In this document: positions 1 through 6,028 of the stretch, piece by piece | Position numbering within the stretch: position 1 is the stretch's first letter | Layout: every line of letters starts with the position of its first letter | From: Gammaproteobacteria bacterium | Lineage (GTDB): Bacteria > Pseudomonadota > Gammaproteobacteria > J113 | Direction of reading: 5' to 3' | Length of the DNA stretch: 8,012 nt | Assembly: GCA_003694425.1 (NCBI GenBank) | Contig: RFJX01000255.1 | Span: forward strand, 1 to 8,012 | Translations under genes and position numbers: made by a program | Notes under the pieces: generated by a model | The model's database searches: none | Seen by the model: the letters and a program-made list of their open reading frames with translations, nothing else | What the model was told of the DNA's origin: nothing

Positions 1-1447
1 CCACCACCAGGGCGCCCTGGTACTCCTGCAGGGCCACCGTCAGGGCGTGGCGCATATCCAGGTCGAGGTGGTTCGTGGGCTCGTCCAGCAGCAGCAGATT
101 GGGCCGCCGGCGAACCAGCAGGGCCAGGACCAGCCGGGCCTTTTCGCCTCCGGAGAAGTGGCGGCAGGCCTGGACGGCGCGATCGGCGCCGAAACCGAAG
201 GCACCGAGGAAGTCCAGCAGCTCCTGGTCACGTCCCTCCGGCTCCTGCCGCCGCAGGAGCAGCAGGGGACTGGCCTCGGGATCGAGCTGCTCGAGCTGGT
301 GCTGGGCGAAGTAGCCGGCCTGCAGCCGGCGGGCCGGATCGATCCGGCCGGAGAGGGGGCGGAGTTCACCGGCCAGGAGCCGGATGAGGGTGGATTTCCC
401 CGCCCCGTTGCGTCCCAGCAGGCCGATGCGGTCCCCGGGGGAGAGGTGCAGGTCCAGCGGACCGATGAGGGGGCGGTCTCCATGACCGGCGGTCACCCCC
501 TCCAGGGTCAGCAGCGGGGCCGGCAGGGCCTCCGGGGGCCGGAAGTCGAACCGGAATGGGGCATCCACATGGGCCACCGAGATGCGTTCCATCCGCTCGA
601 GTGCCTTGAGCCGGCTCTGGGCCTGGCGTGCCTTGGTGGCCTTGGCCCGGAAACGGTTCACGAAGGAGCGGATGTGCTGGATCTCCCGTTGCTGCCGCCG
701 CTGCATCGCCTGCTGTCGTGCCAGTTCCTCGGCGAACTGGCGTTCGAACTCGCTGTAGTTCCCCTGATAGAGCCGGACACCGCCTCCCTGCAGGTGCAGC
801 AGGTGGTCGACCACGCCGTCGAGGAATTCCCGATCGTGCGAGATCAGCAGCAGGGTCCCCGGATAATTGCGCAGCCAGCCTTCCAGCCAGAGCACGGCCT
901 CCAGGTCGAGATGGTTGGTCGGTTCGTCCAGCAGCAGCAGGTCGGATCGGCACATCAGGGCGCGGGCCAGGGCGAGGCGCATGCGCCAGCCGCCGGAGAA
1001 CTCCCGGACCGGTCGCTGCTGGTCAGCGGTGTCGAAGCCCAGGCCGTGGAGCAGCGCGCCGGCGCGCGCCCTGGCCTGGTAGCCGCCGATGTGCTCCAGC
1101 GCGGCATGCAGCTCACCCAGGCGATGGCCGTCGTTCTGCTCGCGCGCCCGTTCCAGTTCCTCCTCGATGCGCCGCAGCTCCCCGTCACCGTCCAGGACGA
1201 ACTCGATCGCCGGCTGGTCGGTCGCCACCGTTTCCTGGGCCACATGGGCGATGACGGCATCCTTCGGGATCCTGCATTCACCCGCATCGGCCTGAAGCTC
1301 ACCCCGCAGCAGGGCGAAGAGGCTGGACTTGCCGCAGCCGTTGCGGCCGGTCACGCCGACCTTCCAGCCGCGGTGCAGTCGCAGATCGACCCCCTCCAGC
1401 AGGAGCTGCCGGCCGCGGCGCAGGCTGAGCTGGCGCAGTTCGATCAT
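1..1447 (-). CDS. yheS: ABC-F family ATPase, YheS-like (partial, 3' end beyond window)
   Basis: Cytosolic ABC-F protein with two ATP-binding cassettes and no membrane domain; the family acts on ribosomes, and the YheS branch is thought to help with translation stalls. Translation from the ATG at 1447 gives MIELRQLSLRRG and stays open for 482 codons to the window edge; E. coli YheS is about 637 residues, so roughly a quarter is missing. Cassette 1: Walker A GRNGCGKSS (about 34-42), signature FSGGW (about 150), Walker B LLLLDEPTNHLDL (about 167-180). The linker (about 230-300) is basic and helical with RFRAKATKARQAQSR, as in YheS. Cassette 2: GRNGAGKST (about 344-352), FSGGEKARL (about 430), LLLLDEPTNHLDLDMR (about 447). 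The linker, FGFGADRAVQACRHFSGG and LDMRHALT favour YheS over Uup or EttA. No strong Shine-Dalgarno precedes the ATG; the start rests on alignment to the family N-terminus. It is divergent from the metallohydrolase gene. Confidence 0.94.
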   Translation of the reverse strand, partial: MIELRQLSLRRGRQLLLEGVDLRLHRGWKVGVTGRNGCGKSSLFALLRGELQADAGECRIPKDAVIAHVAQETVATDQPAIEFVLDGDGELRRIEEELERAREQNDGHRLGELHAALEHIGGYQARARAGALLHGLGFDTADQQRPVREFSGGWRMRLALARALMCRSDLLLLDEPTNHLDLEAVLWLEGWLRNYPGTLLLISHDREFLDGVVDHLLHLQGGGVRLYQGNYSEFERQFAEELARQQAMQRRQQREIQHIRSFVNRFRAKATKARQAQSRLKALERMERISVAHVDAPFRFDFRPPEALPAPLLTLEGVTAGHGDRPLIGPLDLHLSPGDRIGLLGRNGAGKSTLIRLLAGELRPLSGRIDPARRLQAGYFAQHQLEQLDPEASPLLLLRRQEPEGRDQELLDFLGAFGFGADRAVQACRHFSGGEKARLVLALLVRRRPNLLLLDEPTNHLDLDMRHALTVALQEYQGALVV

Positions 1448-1482
1448 GTCCGGGGGGCGATGAGGCGTGACATCGGCCCGGC

Positions 1483-1511
1483 AGTGTACGCACTCGTCAC
1501 GGGCTTGTCAT
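1483..1511 (-). promoter_or_regulatory. Putative sigma70 promoter of yheS
   Basis: On the minus strand, ATGACA (5/6 to the -35 consensus) is followed after exactly 17 bp by TACACT (4/6 to the -10 consensus). Transcription would start near 1476 and give a leader of about 30 nt before the yheS ATG. It lies in the only spacer between two divergent genes. No equally convincing promoter is visible for the rightward gene. Predicted from sequence only. Confidence 0.45.
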
Positions 1512-1569
1512 GGGCGGCCGGGCCCCTTGCGCGGTACTTCGACGCCTCGACGTGATAGGCTCTCGCGCC

Positions 1570-2097
1570 ATGGCACTGAGGGACAACCAGCGCAGCCGGG
1601 TCTACCGGGCGGAAGAGGCGGTCGACTGGCAGGCGCTGGGGGCGGACCTGCCGCTGGAACTGGCCGCCGCGCGGGAACTGGTCGATCGGACCACCTCCTC
1701 GGACTGGTGGCGTGCCCGGTTCCCCGGTGCCGCCACCCGGGTCCCGGTGCGTGACGGCCGGGGGCGGAGGCGGGCCGGCGCAGGGCCCGATTTCATCACC
1801 CTGCCACGCTGGAGCCGGCGCCCCTGGATCGTCTGCCACGAGCTTGCCCATGTCGCCGTGGTACCCCTGCTGCCCCATATCGAGCCGCACGGGCGCGAGT
1901 TCTGCCGGGCCTATCTCGACCTCGTCGGCCGGCAGTGGGGAGCGGAGGCCCGCCAGGCCCTCGCCGCGGCCTTCGCCGCCGGCGGGGTACGCACCGGGGG
2001 GAGGGACCTGGAGGCCTGGGAGGCGCGCCGCCGGAGAGCAGGCGCGCGTCCGGGGCAAAGACCGGCAGGCATCCTGGCCTGGCTCAGGGGCAGGTAG
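1570..2097 (+). CDS. Putative HExxH zinc metallohydrolase, TIGR04338-like
   Basis: A 175-residue soluble protein with no signal peptide or membrane segment. The ATG at 1570 is chosen because MALRDNQRSRVYRAEEAV matches the N-terminal RDxQRxxVYxAE pattern I associate with the TIGR04338 putative metallohydrolase family; an in-frame ATG at 1510 would add 20 unrelated residues. The zinc motif is HELAH (His90, Glu91, His94), followed by HGREF with His107 as a likely third ligand, an arrangement like the HExxH...HGxxF of SprT-type metallopeptidases. Before it is a strand-like segment (FITLPRWSRRPWIVC), as in that fold. The Arg- and Ala-rich C-terminus (about 140-175) looks disordered. The substrate is unknown. 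The gene stands alone on its strand, divergent from yheS. Alternative: a diverged SprT-like protein. The motif is clear; the family assignment is from memory. Confidence 0.8.
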   Translation: MALRDNQRSRVYRAEEAVDWQALGADLPLELAAARELVDRTTSSDWWRARFPGAATRVPVRDGRGRRRAGAGPDFITLPRWSRRPWIVCHELAHVAVVPLLPHIEPHGREFCRAYLDLVGRQWGAEARQALAAAFAAGGVRTGGRDLEAWEARRRRAGARPGQRPAGILAWLRGR

Positions 2098-2142
2098 CCC
2101 TTCCCCGGGCCGGGCGGCGCCACTTCCCGGGGCCATCCGCGC

Positions 2143-2148
2143 TATACT
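2143..2148 (+). promoter_or_regulatory. Possible -10 element upstream of rnr
   Basis: TATACT (5/6 to consensus) is an AT-rich island in a very GC-rich spacer and is followed by a GC-rich discriminator. No recognisable -35 lies at 15-19 bp, so this is a weak prediction. If used, it would start RNA near 2155 and read through the complement of the tRNA-Leu gene into rnr. I see no other plausible rightward promoter before rnr. Confidence 0.3.
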
Positions 2149-2213
2149 GCGCGGCGCGATGGCTGCCCCGAAGCGACGGCGGACATTCCGGAACCGGCAC
2201 AGACCCTGTCGCC

Positions 2214-2245
2214 GGGCAGGTGGAAACCGGATTGTCGGCCTGCCC
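2214..2245. repeat. Inverted repeat in the spacer before tRNA-Leu
   Basis: GGGCAGG at 2214-2220 and CCTGCCC at 2239-2245 form a perfect 7-bp stem with an 18-nt loop. CCCTGTCG also occurs twice, just before the left arm and overlapping the right arm. There is no T-tract on either side, so it is not a standard intrinsic terminator. Function unknown. Confidence 0.4.
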
Positions 2246-2253
2246 TGTCGAAG

Positions 2254-2273
2254 AAGACCCGGGACGGGCCCTT
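2254..2273 (-). terminator. Weak candidate terminator for tRNA-Leu
   Basis: Read on the minus strand, starting about 21 nt beyond the tRNA CCA end, an 8-bp stem with one bulged G (arms AAGG/CCCG and CGGG/TCTT, loop TCC) is followed by CTTCGACA. The stem is strong, but the U-rich tail is short and interrupted, so termination efficiency is uncertain. Confidence 0.3.
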
Positions 2274-2294
2274 TCAGATCCTGTCAGGGAGAGA

Positions 2295-2381
2295 TGGTGC
2301 CGAGGAGAGGACTCGAACCTCCACGGGAGTTACCCCACTAGTACCTGAAACTAGCGCGTCTACCAATTCCGCCACCTCGGC
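2295..2381 (-). tRNA. tRNA-Leu, anticodon CAG
   Basis: An 87-nt gene on the minus strand with an encoded 3' CCA (complement TGG at 2295-2297). The acceptor stem GCCGAGG/CCTCGGC is perfect and the discriminator is A. The D-arm reads GGCGGAATTGGTAGACGCG, the anticodon stem is CTAGT/ACTAG around the loop TTCAGGT (anticodon CAG, reading CUG), a long variable arm (GGGGTAACTCCC) marks it as class II, and the T-arm carries GTTCGAGTC. Length and sequence are very close to E. coli leuT-type tRNA-Leu(CAG). CUG is the dominant Leu codon throughout this window, so this is probably a major isoacceptor. It is a single gene here, not part of a visible tRNA cluster. Confidence 0.98.
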
Positions 2382-2396
2382 AGGTGAGGAGGCGGA

Positions 2397-2424
2397 AATC
2401 TACCACAATCGAACGAGTTGTCAA
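2397..2424 (-). promoter_or_regulatory. tRNA-Leu promoter, overlapping the rnr start codon
   Basis: On the minus strand, a perfect -35 TTGACA (complement at 2419-2424) is separated by 16 bp from TAGATT (complement at 2397-2402). The predicted start is near 2390, about 9 nt before the mature tRNA. The discriminator after the -10 (TCCGCCTCC) is GC-rich, as in stringently controlled stable-RNA promoters, so ppGpp/DksA control is plausible. The -35 hexamer shares its last base with the A of the rnr ATG on the opposite strand. Confidence 0.75.
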
Positions 2425-4634
2425 TGCAGAAACGGAAACGGAAACAGAAGAAGACGGCCGGCGTTAAGGGCTGGCCGAAGAGGGACCCATGGGCCGAACG
2501 CGAGGCCTCCCGCTATGAACACCCCATACCCAGCCGGGAATGGATCCTGCTCTACCTGAAGGCGGAAGGACCGCGCAAGCTGGAGCAGATCGCGGCCGAC
2601 CTCGGAGTCACCGATCCGGCCCGGATCGAGGCGCTGGGCAACCGCCTGCGGGCGATGGAGCGGGCCGGCCAGGTGGTCCGCAACCGGCGCGGCGGTTACG
2701 GCGCGGTGGAGGAGATGGGGCTGATCAAGGGACGGGTCATCGGGCATCCGGACGGATTCGGCTTCCTGGTTCCGGACGGGGGCGGCGACGACATCTTCCT
2801 CTCGGCCCGGGAGATGCGCCAACTCCTGCACGGCGACCGGGCGGTGGTGCAGATCATCGGCACCGACCGGCGCGGCCGCAAGGAGGGCGCGGTGGTGGAG
2901 GTGCTCGAGCGGGCCAACCACGAGGTGGTGGGCCGCTACGTCGAGGAGGAGGGCGTCGCCTACGTGGTGCCCGACAACAAGCGCATCGCCCAGGACATCC
3001 TGATCCGGCCCGAGGGGCGGGACGGGGCCCGCGACGGACAGATCGTGGTGGCCGAGATCCTGCGCCAGCCCGATCAGCGCCACCAGCCGGTCGGCCAGGT
3101 CATCGAGGTGCTCGGCGAGCACATGGCGCCCGGAATGGAGATCGACGTGGCGATCCGGGTCCATGGCCTGCCGCACCGCTGGCCCGAGGCGGTGGAGCAG
3201 GAGGCCGCCGCAATCCCGGCCGAGGTGGCCGAGGCGGACAAGCGGGGACGGGTGGACCTGCGCGAGCTGCCCCTGGTCACCATCGACGGGGAGGATGCCC
3301 GGGACTTCGACGACGCGGTCCATTGCCGGCGCGAGAAGGAGGGGTGGCGGCTCTGGGTGGCCATCGCCGATGTCTCCCACTATGTGCATCCGGGCACCGC
3401 GCTCGATGCCGAGGCGGAGAACCGGGGCAATTCGGTCTATTTCCCGGAGCGGGTGATCCCGATGCTGCCGGAGGTGCTCTCCAATGGCCTCTGCTCGCTC
3501 AATCCGCAGGTGGATCGCCTGTGCATGGTCTGCGAGATGGAGGTGGGTCCCCGCGGCAAGGTGATGCGCTCGAAGTTCTACGAGGGGGTCATGCGCTCCG
3601 CCGCCCGCCTGACCTACACTGAGGTCAATGCCGCGGTGGTGGAGAGGGACCCGGAGGCGATCCGGCGGGTGGGGGAGCTGCTGCCCCATCTGGAGGAGCT
3701 ACACGCCCTGTTCCGGCAGTTCGATCGCCGCCGCAAGGCGCGTGGCGCGATCGAGTTCGAGACCACGGAGACCCGGATCGTCTTCGGTGAGCAGCGCAAG
3801 ATCGAGCGCATCGAGCCCTATGAGCGGAATGACGCCCACCGGCTGATCGAGGAATGCATGATCGCCGCCAATGTGGAGGCGGCCCGCTTCCTCCTGAAGC
3901 ACCGGATGCCGACCCTGTTCCGGGTCCATGAGCCGCCGGACGAGGAGAAGGTGGAGAACCTGCGGACCCTGTTGCGGGAACTGGGGCTGAGCCTCGGGGG
4001 TGGAGAGAACCCCGCACCGAAGGATTTCGCCCGGGTGCTCGAGCAGGCCCGCGGCAGGGAGGACTTCCACCTGATCCAGATGGCCCTGCTGCGGAGCCTC
4101 AAGATGGCCATCTACAGCCCGAAGAACCAGGGCCACTTCGGCCTCGCCCTGGAGGCCTACGCCCACTTCACCTCTCCCATCCGCCGCTATCCCGATCTGA
4201 TGGTCCACCGCGCCATCCGCCACCACCTGCGCAAGGGCGACCCCGGCTCCTTCCCCTACGGGATGGACCGGATGGAGGCGCTGGGTGACCACTGCTCGAT
4301 GACCGACCGGCGGGCGGAGGAGGCGACCCGCGACGCGATCGCCTGGCTCAAGTGCGAATACATGATGGACAAGGTGGGCGAGGAGTTCGACGGGGTCGTC
4401 TCCGCGGTCACCTCCTTCGGCCTGTTCGTGGAGTTGCAGGGGGTCTACATCGAGGGGCTGGTCCACGTGACCGAGCTGAAGCGCGACTACTACCACTTCG
4501 ATCCGATCGGCCACCGCCTCACCGGTGAGCACACCGGAAGGGTCTTTCGCATCGGCAACCGGGTGAAGGTGCAGGTGACCCGGGTCGATCTGGACGAGCG
4601 CAAGATCGACCTGCGCCTGGTCGGGGAGGAATGA
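2424..4634 (+). CDS. rnr: Ribonuclease R (3'-5' exoribonuclease)
   Basis: Processive Mg2+-dependent 3'-5' exoribonuclease that degrades structured RNA, rRNA fragments and mRNA from stalled ribosomes. From the ATG at 2424 it is 736 residues; a TTG at 2418 is a less likely start because GAACGAG (2411-2417) is well placed only for the ATG. Order: basic N-terminal extension (2-20), helix-turn-helix domain (about 38-95, beginning HPIPSREWIL), two cold-shock domains (about 99-240), RNB domain, S1 domain (about 653-736). The RNB catalytic motif is IDGEDARDFDDAV with Asp288, Asp294, Asp296 and Asp297, matching E. coli D272, D278, D280 and D281. HFTSPIRRYPDL follows Tyr579. E. coli RNase R (813 aa) has a long Lys-rich tail after S1; this protein stops at DLRLVGEE and lacks it. 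The stop overlaps the rlmB start, indicating an rnr-rlmB operon as in E. coli. Confidence 0.97.
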   Translation: MQKRKRKQKKTAGVKGWPKRDPWAEREASRYEHPIPSREWILLYLKAEGPRKLEQIAADLGVTDPARIEALGNRLRAMERAGQVVRNRRGGYGAVEEMGLIKGRVIGHPDGFGFLVPDGGGDDIFLSAREMRQLLHGDRAVVQIIGTDRRGRKEGAVVEVLERANHEVVGRYVEEEGVAYVVPDNKRIAQDILIRPEGRDGARDGQIVVAEILRQPDQRHQPVGQVIEVLGEHMAPGMEIDVAIRVHGLPHRWPEAVEQEAAAIPAEVAEADKRGRVDLRELPLVTIDGEDARDFDDAVHCRREKEGWRLWVAIADVSHYVHPGTALDAEAENRGNSVYFPERVIPMLPEVLSNGLCSLNPQVDRLCMVCEMEVGPRGKVMRSKFYEGVMRSAARLTYTEVNAAVVERDPEAIRRVGELLPHLEELHALFRQFDRRRKARGAIEFETTETRIVFGEQRKIERIEPYERNDAHRLIEECMIAANVEAARFLLKHRMPTLFRVHEPPDEEKVENLRTLLRELGLSLGGGENPAPKDFARVLEQARGREDFHLIQMALLRSLKMAIYSPKNQGHFGLALEAYAHFTSPIRRYPDLMVHRAIRHHLRKGDPGSFPYGMDRMEALGDHCSMTDRRAEEATRDAIAWLKCEYMMDKVGEEFDGVVSAVTSFGLFVELQGVYIEGLVHVTELKRDYYHFDPIGHRLTGEHTGRVFRIGNRVKVQVTRVDLDERKIDLRLVGEE

Positions 4635-5388
4635 GCGCCGACAGGGGGCTGATCGGCGGCATCCACGCCGTGCGCAAGCTCCTCGAGCGGGCCCCGGAAC
4701 GGGTGCTGGAACTGTGGATCAGGGACGAGGGGGGCGAGCGGCTGCAGGAGATCGAGCAGCTCGCCTCGGCCTCGGGGATCGCCCTCCAGCGGGTGCCTGG
4801 CAGGACCCTCGATCGCCTCCTTCCCGGGACCCGCCACCAGGGCGTGGTGGCCCGGCGCCGTCCCTCCCCCCACCTGGGTGAGGGGGACCTGATCTGATCG
4901 AGGCGGTGCGGGCCCTGGAACGGCCCCTGCTGCTGGTGCTGGACGGCATCGAGGACCCCCACAATCTGGGGGCCTGCCTGCGTACCGCCGACGCGGCGGG
5001 GGTCGACGGGGTGGTGGTGCCTGGCGGGAGGGGGGTGCGGATCACCGCCACCGTCGCCCGGGTGGCGGCCGGGGCGGCCGAATCGGTGCCGCTCTATCAG
5101 GTCGCCAATCTGGCCCGCGCCCTGCGCGCACTCCGGAAGGAGGGGGTCTGGATCCTGGGGACCAGCGACCAGGCGCCGCAGGGTCTGTACGAGGCCGACC
5201 TCACCGTGCCCCTGGCCCTGGTCCTGGGCCGGGAGGGGCGGGGGCTGCGCCGGCTCACGGCGGAGCAGTGCGACCTCCTGGTCCGGATCCCGATGCACGG
5301 TACGGTCGAGAGCCTCAATGTCTCGGTGGCCGCCGGGGTCTGCCTCTACGAGGCGCTGCGCCAGCGGGAGGCAGGCGAAGGGAACTGA
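4631..5388 (+). pseudogene. rlmB: 23S rRNA (Gm2251) 2'-O-methyltransferase RlmB, frameshifted
   Basis: SPOUT/TrmH-family enzyme that methylates the 2'-OH of G2251 in the 23S rRNA P-loop using SAM. The ATG at 4631 overlaps the rnr stop (ATGA) and has a strong Shine-Dalgarno (GGGGAGG), so it is translationally coupled. The first frame (4631-4897) encodes the L30e-like RNA-binding domain (GLIGGIHAVRKLLERAPERV ... HQGVVARRRP) and stops at TGA 4895-4897. The catalytic domain continues in the -1 frame to 5388, with all SPOUT motifs: [17 protein letters not shown] (motif 1), [15 protein letters not shown] (motif 2), [17 protein letters not shown] (motif 3). The shift must fall between 4882 and 4894. 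Restoring one base would give about 252 residues, against 243 in E. coli. A GTG at 4906 could restart the catalytic half alone. Because the catalytic half is well conserved, a recent mutation or a sequence error is more likely than an old pseudogene. Confidence 0.9.
4865..4899 (+). other. Frameshift site of rlmB: hairpin, G5 run and tandem CTGAT
   Basis: A strong hairpin pairs 4865-4873 (T, six C, A, C) with 4878-4887 (GTGAGGGGGA) around the loop CTGG with one bulged A. The G5 run lies in its 3' arm. Directly after it, CTGAT occurs twice in tandem (4889-4898). Adding one G to the run or removing one CTGAT copy would each restore the rlmB frame. Both features are typical sites of slippage or base-calling error. 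Confidence 0.7.
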
Positions 5389-5407
5389 CGGAGCCATCCA
5401 TCCGCAT

Positions 5408-5504
5408 CCGGCGCGAATGCCGGTAAGGATCCGGCCCCACGCCGGGTCCATTAGGGCAAGGAGGCCGGGACCGTCATGATGGTTCCCGGGTCCGCCGGAT
5501 TTTT
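5408..5504 (+). terminator. Three successive stem-loops between rlmB and the HvfA-like gene
   Basis: Stem 1: CCGGC/GCCGG (5408-5423, 6-nt loop). Stem 2: GGATCCGGC/GCCGGGTCC (5427-5449, 9 bp with one G-T wobble, loop CCCAC). Stem 3: 5465-5474 paired with 5479-5489 (about 10 bp, one bulge, loop CATG). T5 at 5500-5504 follows stem 3, but about 10 nt after the stem, so it is only an imperfect intrinsic terminator for rnr-rlmB. The region also lies in the leader or promoter zone of the next gene. I found no confident promoter for that gene in 5389-5528. Confidence 0.4.
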
Positions 5505-5528
5505 CTCACCCACCAGTGGAGCAACTAC

Positions 5529-5951
5529 ATGTCCGACTTCAAGAAGAAATCCCTCGCCACCGCCATCGGCACCACCTTCGTGATCGGCCTCGCCGGCCAG
5601 GCCGTTGCCGAGGGCGGCAATCCCTTCTCCATGACCGAGCTCGACAGCGGCTACATGGTGGCTGACAAGGGCGCAAAGGCCGAGGGCAAGTGCGGCACCA
5701 ACAGCAAGGCAGCGGCGGCGAAGAAGAAGGCCGACGGCAAGTGCGGCACCGGCAAGTGCGGCGCCAACAAGGCCAGGGCCAAGGCCAAGGCCGCCAAGGA
5801 AGCGGATGGAAACTGCGGCGGCAACAAGGCCGGGCAAGTGGCCAAGGAGGGGACAGAGGGCAACTGCGGCGGCAAGGCCGGTGAGAAGGCCTCCGAGAAG
5901 GCCGGCGAGATGAAGAAGGAGATGGAGGGCGCCTGCGGCGCCGGGGCCTGA
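5529..5951 (+). CDS. hvfA: HvfA/bufferin-like secreted Cys-Gly repeat protein (putative RiPP metallophore precursor)
   Basis: A 140-residue low-complexity secreted protein. The ATG at 5529 follows GGAG by 7 nt. Residues 1-27 form a Sec signal peptide (KKK, hydrophobic LATAIGTTFVIGLAG, AVA/E cleavage). The mature start NPFSMTELDSGYM resembles that of HvfA-family proteins. The rest is rich in Ala, Lys, Gly and Glu, with six Cys, each in a CG motif: EGKCG (52-56), DGKCG (69-73), TGKCG (74-78), DGNCG (93-97), EGNCG (110-114), EGACG (133-137). In known HvfA and bufferin proteins, an MNIO (DUF692) enzyme converts such cysteines to thiooxazole or oxazolone-thioamide groups that bind copper in the periplasm. 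Here a DoxX gene follows, but no MNIO or DUF2063 gene is next to it. Family membership is well supported by layout; modification and metal are inferred. If unmodified, it could act as a thiol metal buffer. Confidence 0.85.
   Translation: MSDFKKKSLATAIGTTFVIGLAGQAVAEGGNPFSMTELDSGYMVADKGAKAEGKCGTNSKAAAAKKKADGKCGTGKCGANKARAKAKAAKEADGNCGGNKAGQVAKEGTEGNCGGKAGEKASEKAGEMKKEMEGACGAGA
5685..5765 (+). repeat. 15-bp direct repeats within the HvfA-like gene
   Basis: GGCAAGTGCGGCACC occurs at 5685-5699 and 5736-5750, and with one mismatch (GGCGCC end) at 5751-5765, directly abutting the second copy. Each encodes GKCGT/A in frame. The near-identity at DNA level suggests that the motifs multiplied by local duplication and can expand or contract. 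Confidence 0.7.
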
Positions 5952-5964
5952 TCCACGGATGGCG

Positions 5965-5988
5965 GGGGCGGACGGCCGCTCCCGCCCC
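5965..5988 (+). other. Stem-loop just after the HvfA-like gene
   Basis: GGGGCGG (5965-5971) and CCGCCCC (5982-5988) form a 7-bp GC-only stem with a 10-nt loop, 13 nt after the stop codon. No T-tract follows. It could slow 3' exonucleases or act as a Rho-dependent pause; function inferred. Confidence 0.4.
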
Positions 5989-6002
5989 TCCACACATGCC
6001 GC

Positions 6003-6028
6003 GGGAGGCCGGCGGGTTCGGGCCTCCC
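6003..6028 (+). other. Perfect 8-bp stem-loop between the HvfA-like gene and doxX
   Basis: GGGAGGCC (6003-6010) and GGCCTCCC (6021-6028) form a perfect stem with loop GGCGGGTTCG. No U-tract follows, so it is not a classical terminator. Its position in a 124-bp gap inside a presumed operon fits an mRNA-stabilising or partial read-through element; this is inference. Confidence 0.5.

Noticed and set aside
47..1555. Rightward open frame of about 502 codons opposite yheS
   Set aside because: It is the complement of the ABC-F gene, whose Walker and signature motifs are complete on the minus strand. High GC removes stops from the opposite strand; the translation is Gln/Glu/Leu-rich with no recognisable domain.
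1505..1560. Rightward promoter for the metallohydrolase (TTGTCA or TTGCGC as -35)
   Set aside because: Neither hexamer has a reasonable -10 at 16-18 bp; GATAGGCT near the start codon is too weak to call.
1935..2348. Rightward frames ending with peptides such as GEDSNLHGSYPTST or RRGLEPPRELPH
   Set aside because: These endings are translations of the complement of the tRNA-Leu gene, a well-known annotation artefact.
2421..3689. Leftward open frame of about 422 codons inside rnr
   Set aside because: Complement of the RNase R coding region; rich in His, Asp and Leu as expected for a GC-rich antisense frame. A second one (3699-4532) is rejected for the same reason.
4882..4897. Programmed -1 frameshifting in rlmB
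   Set aside because: There is no proper X XXY YYZ slippery heptamer: G GGG GAC would re-pair only in the first codon. The hairpin contains the G run instead of lying downstream of it, and I know of no recoding in RlmB. A mutation or sequence error is simpler.
4519..5451. Leftward open frame of about 310 codons opposite rlmB
   Set aside because: It spans the rlmB halves and the spacer without any domain; the SPOUT motifs on the plus strand explain the region.
5680..5940. CRISPR or satellite-type array
   Set aside because: The repeats are short, in frame, irregularly spaced and encode GKCG motifs in a secreted protein; no array of equal repeats and spacers exists anywhere in the window.
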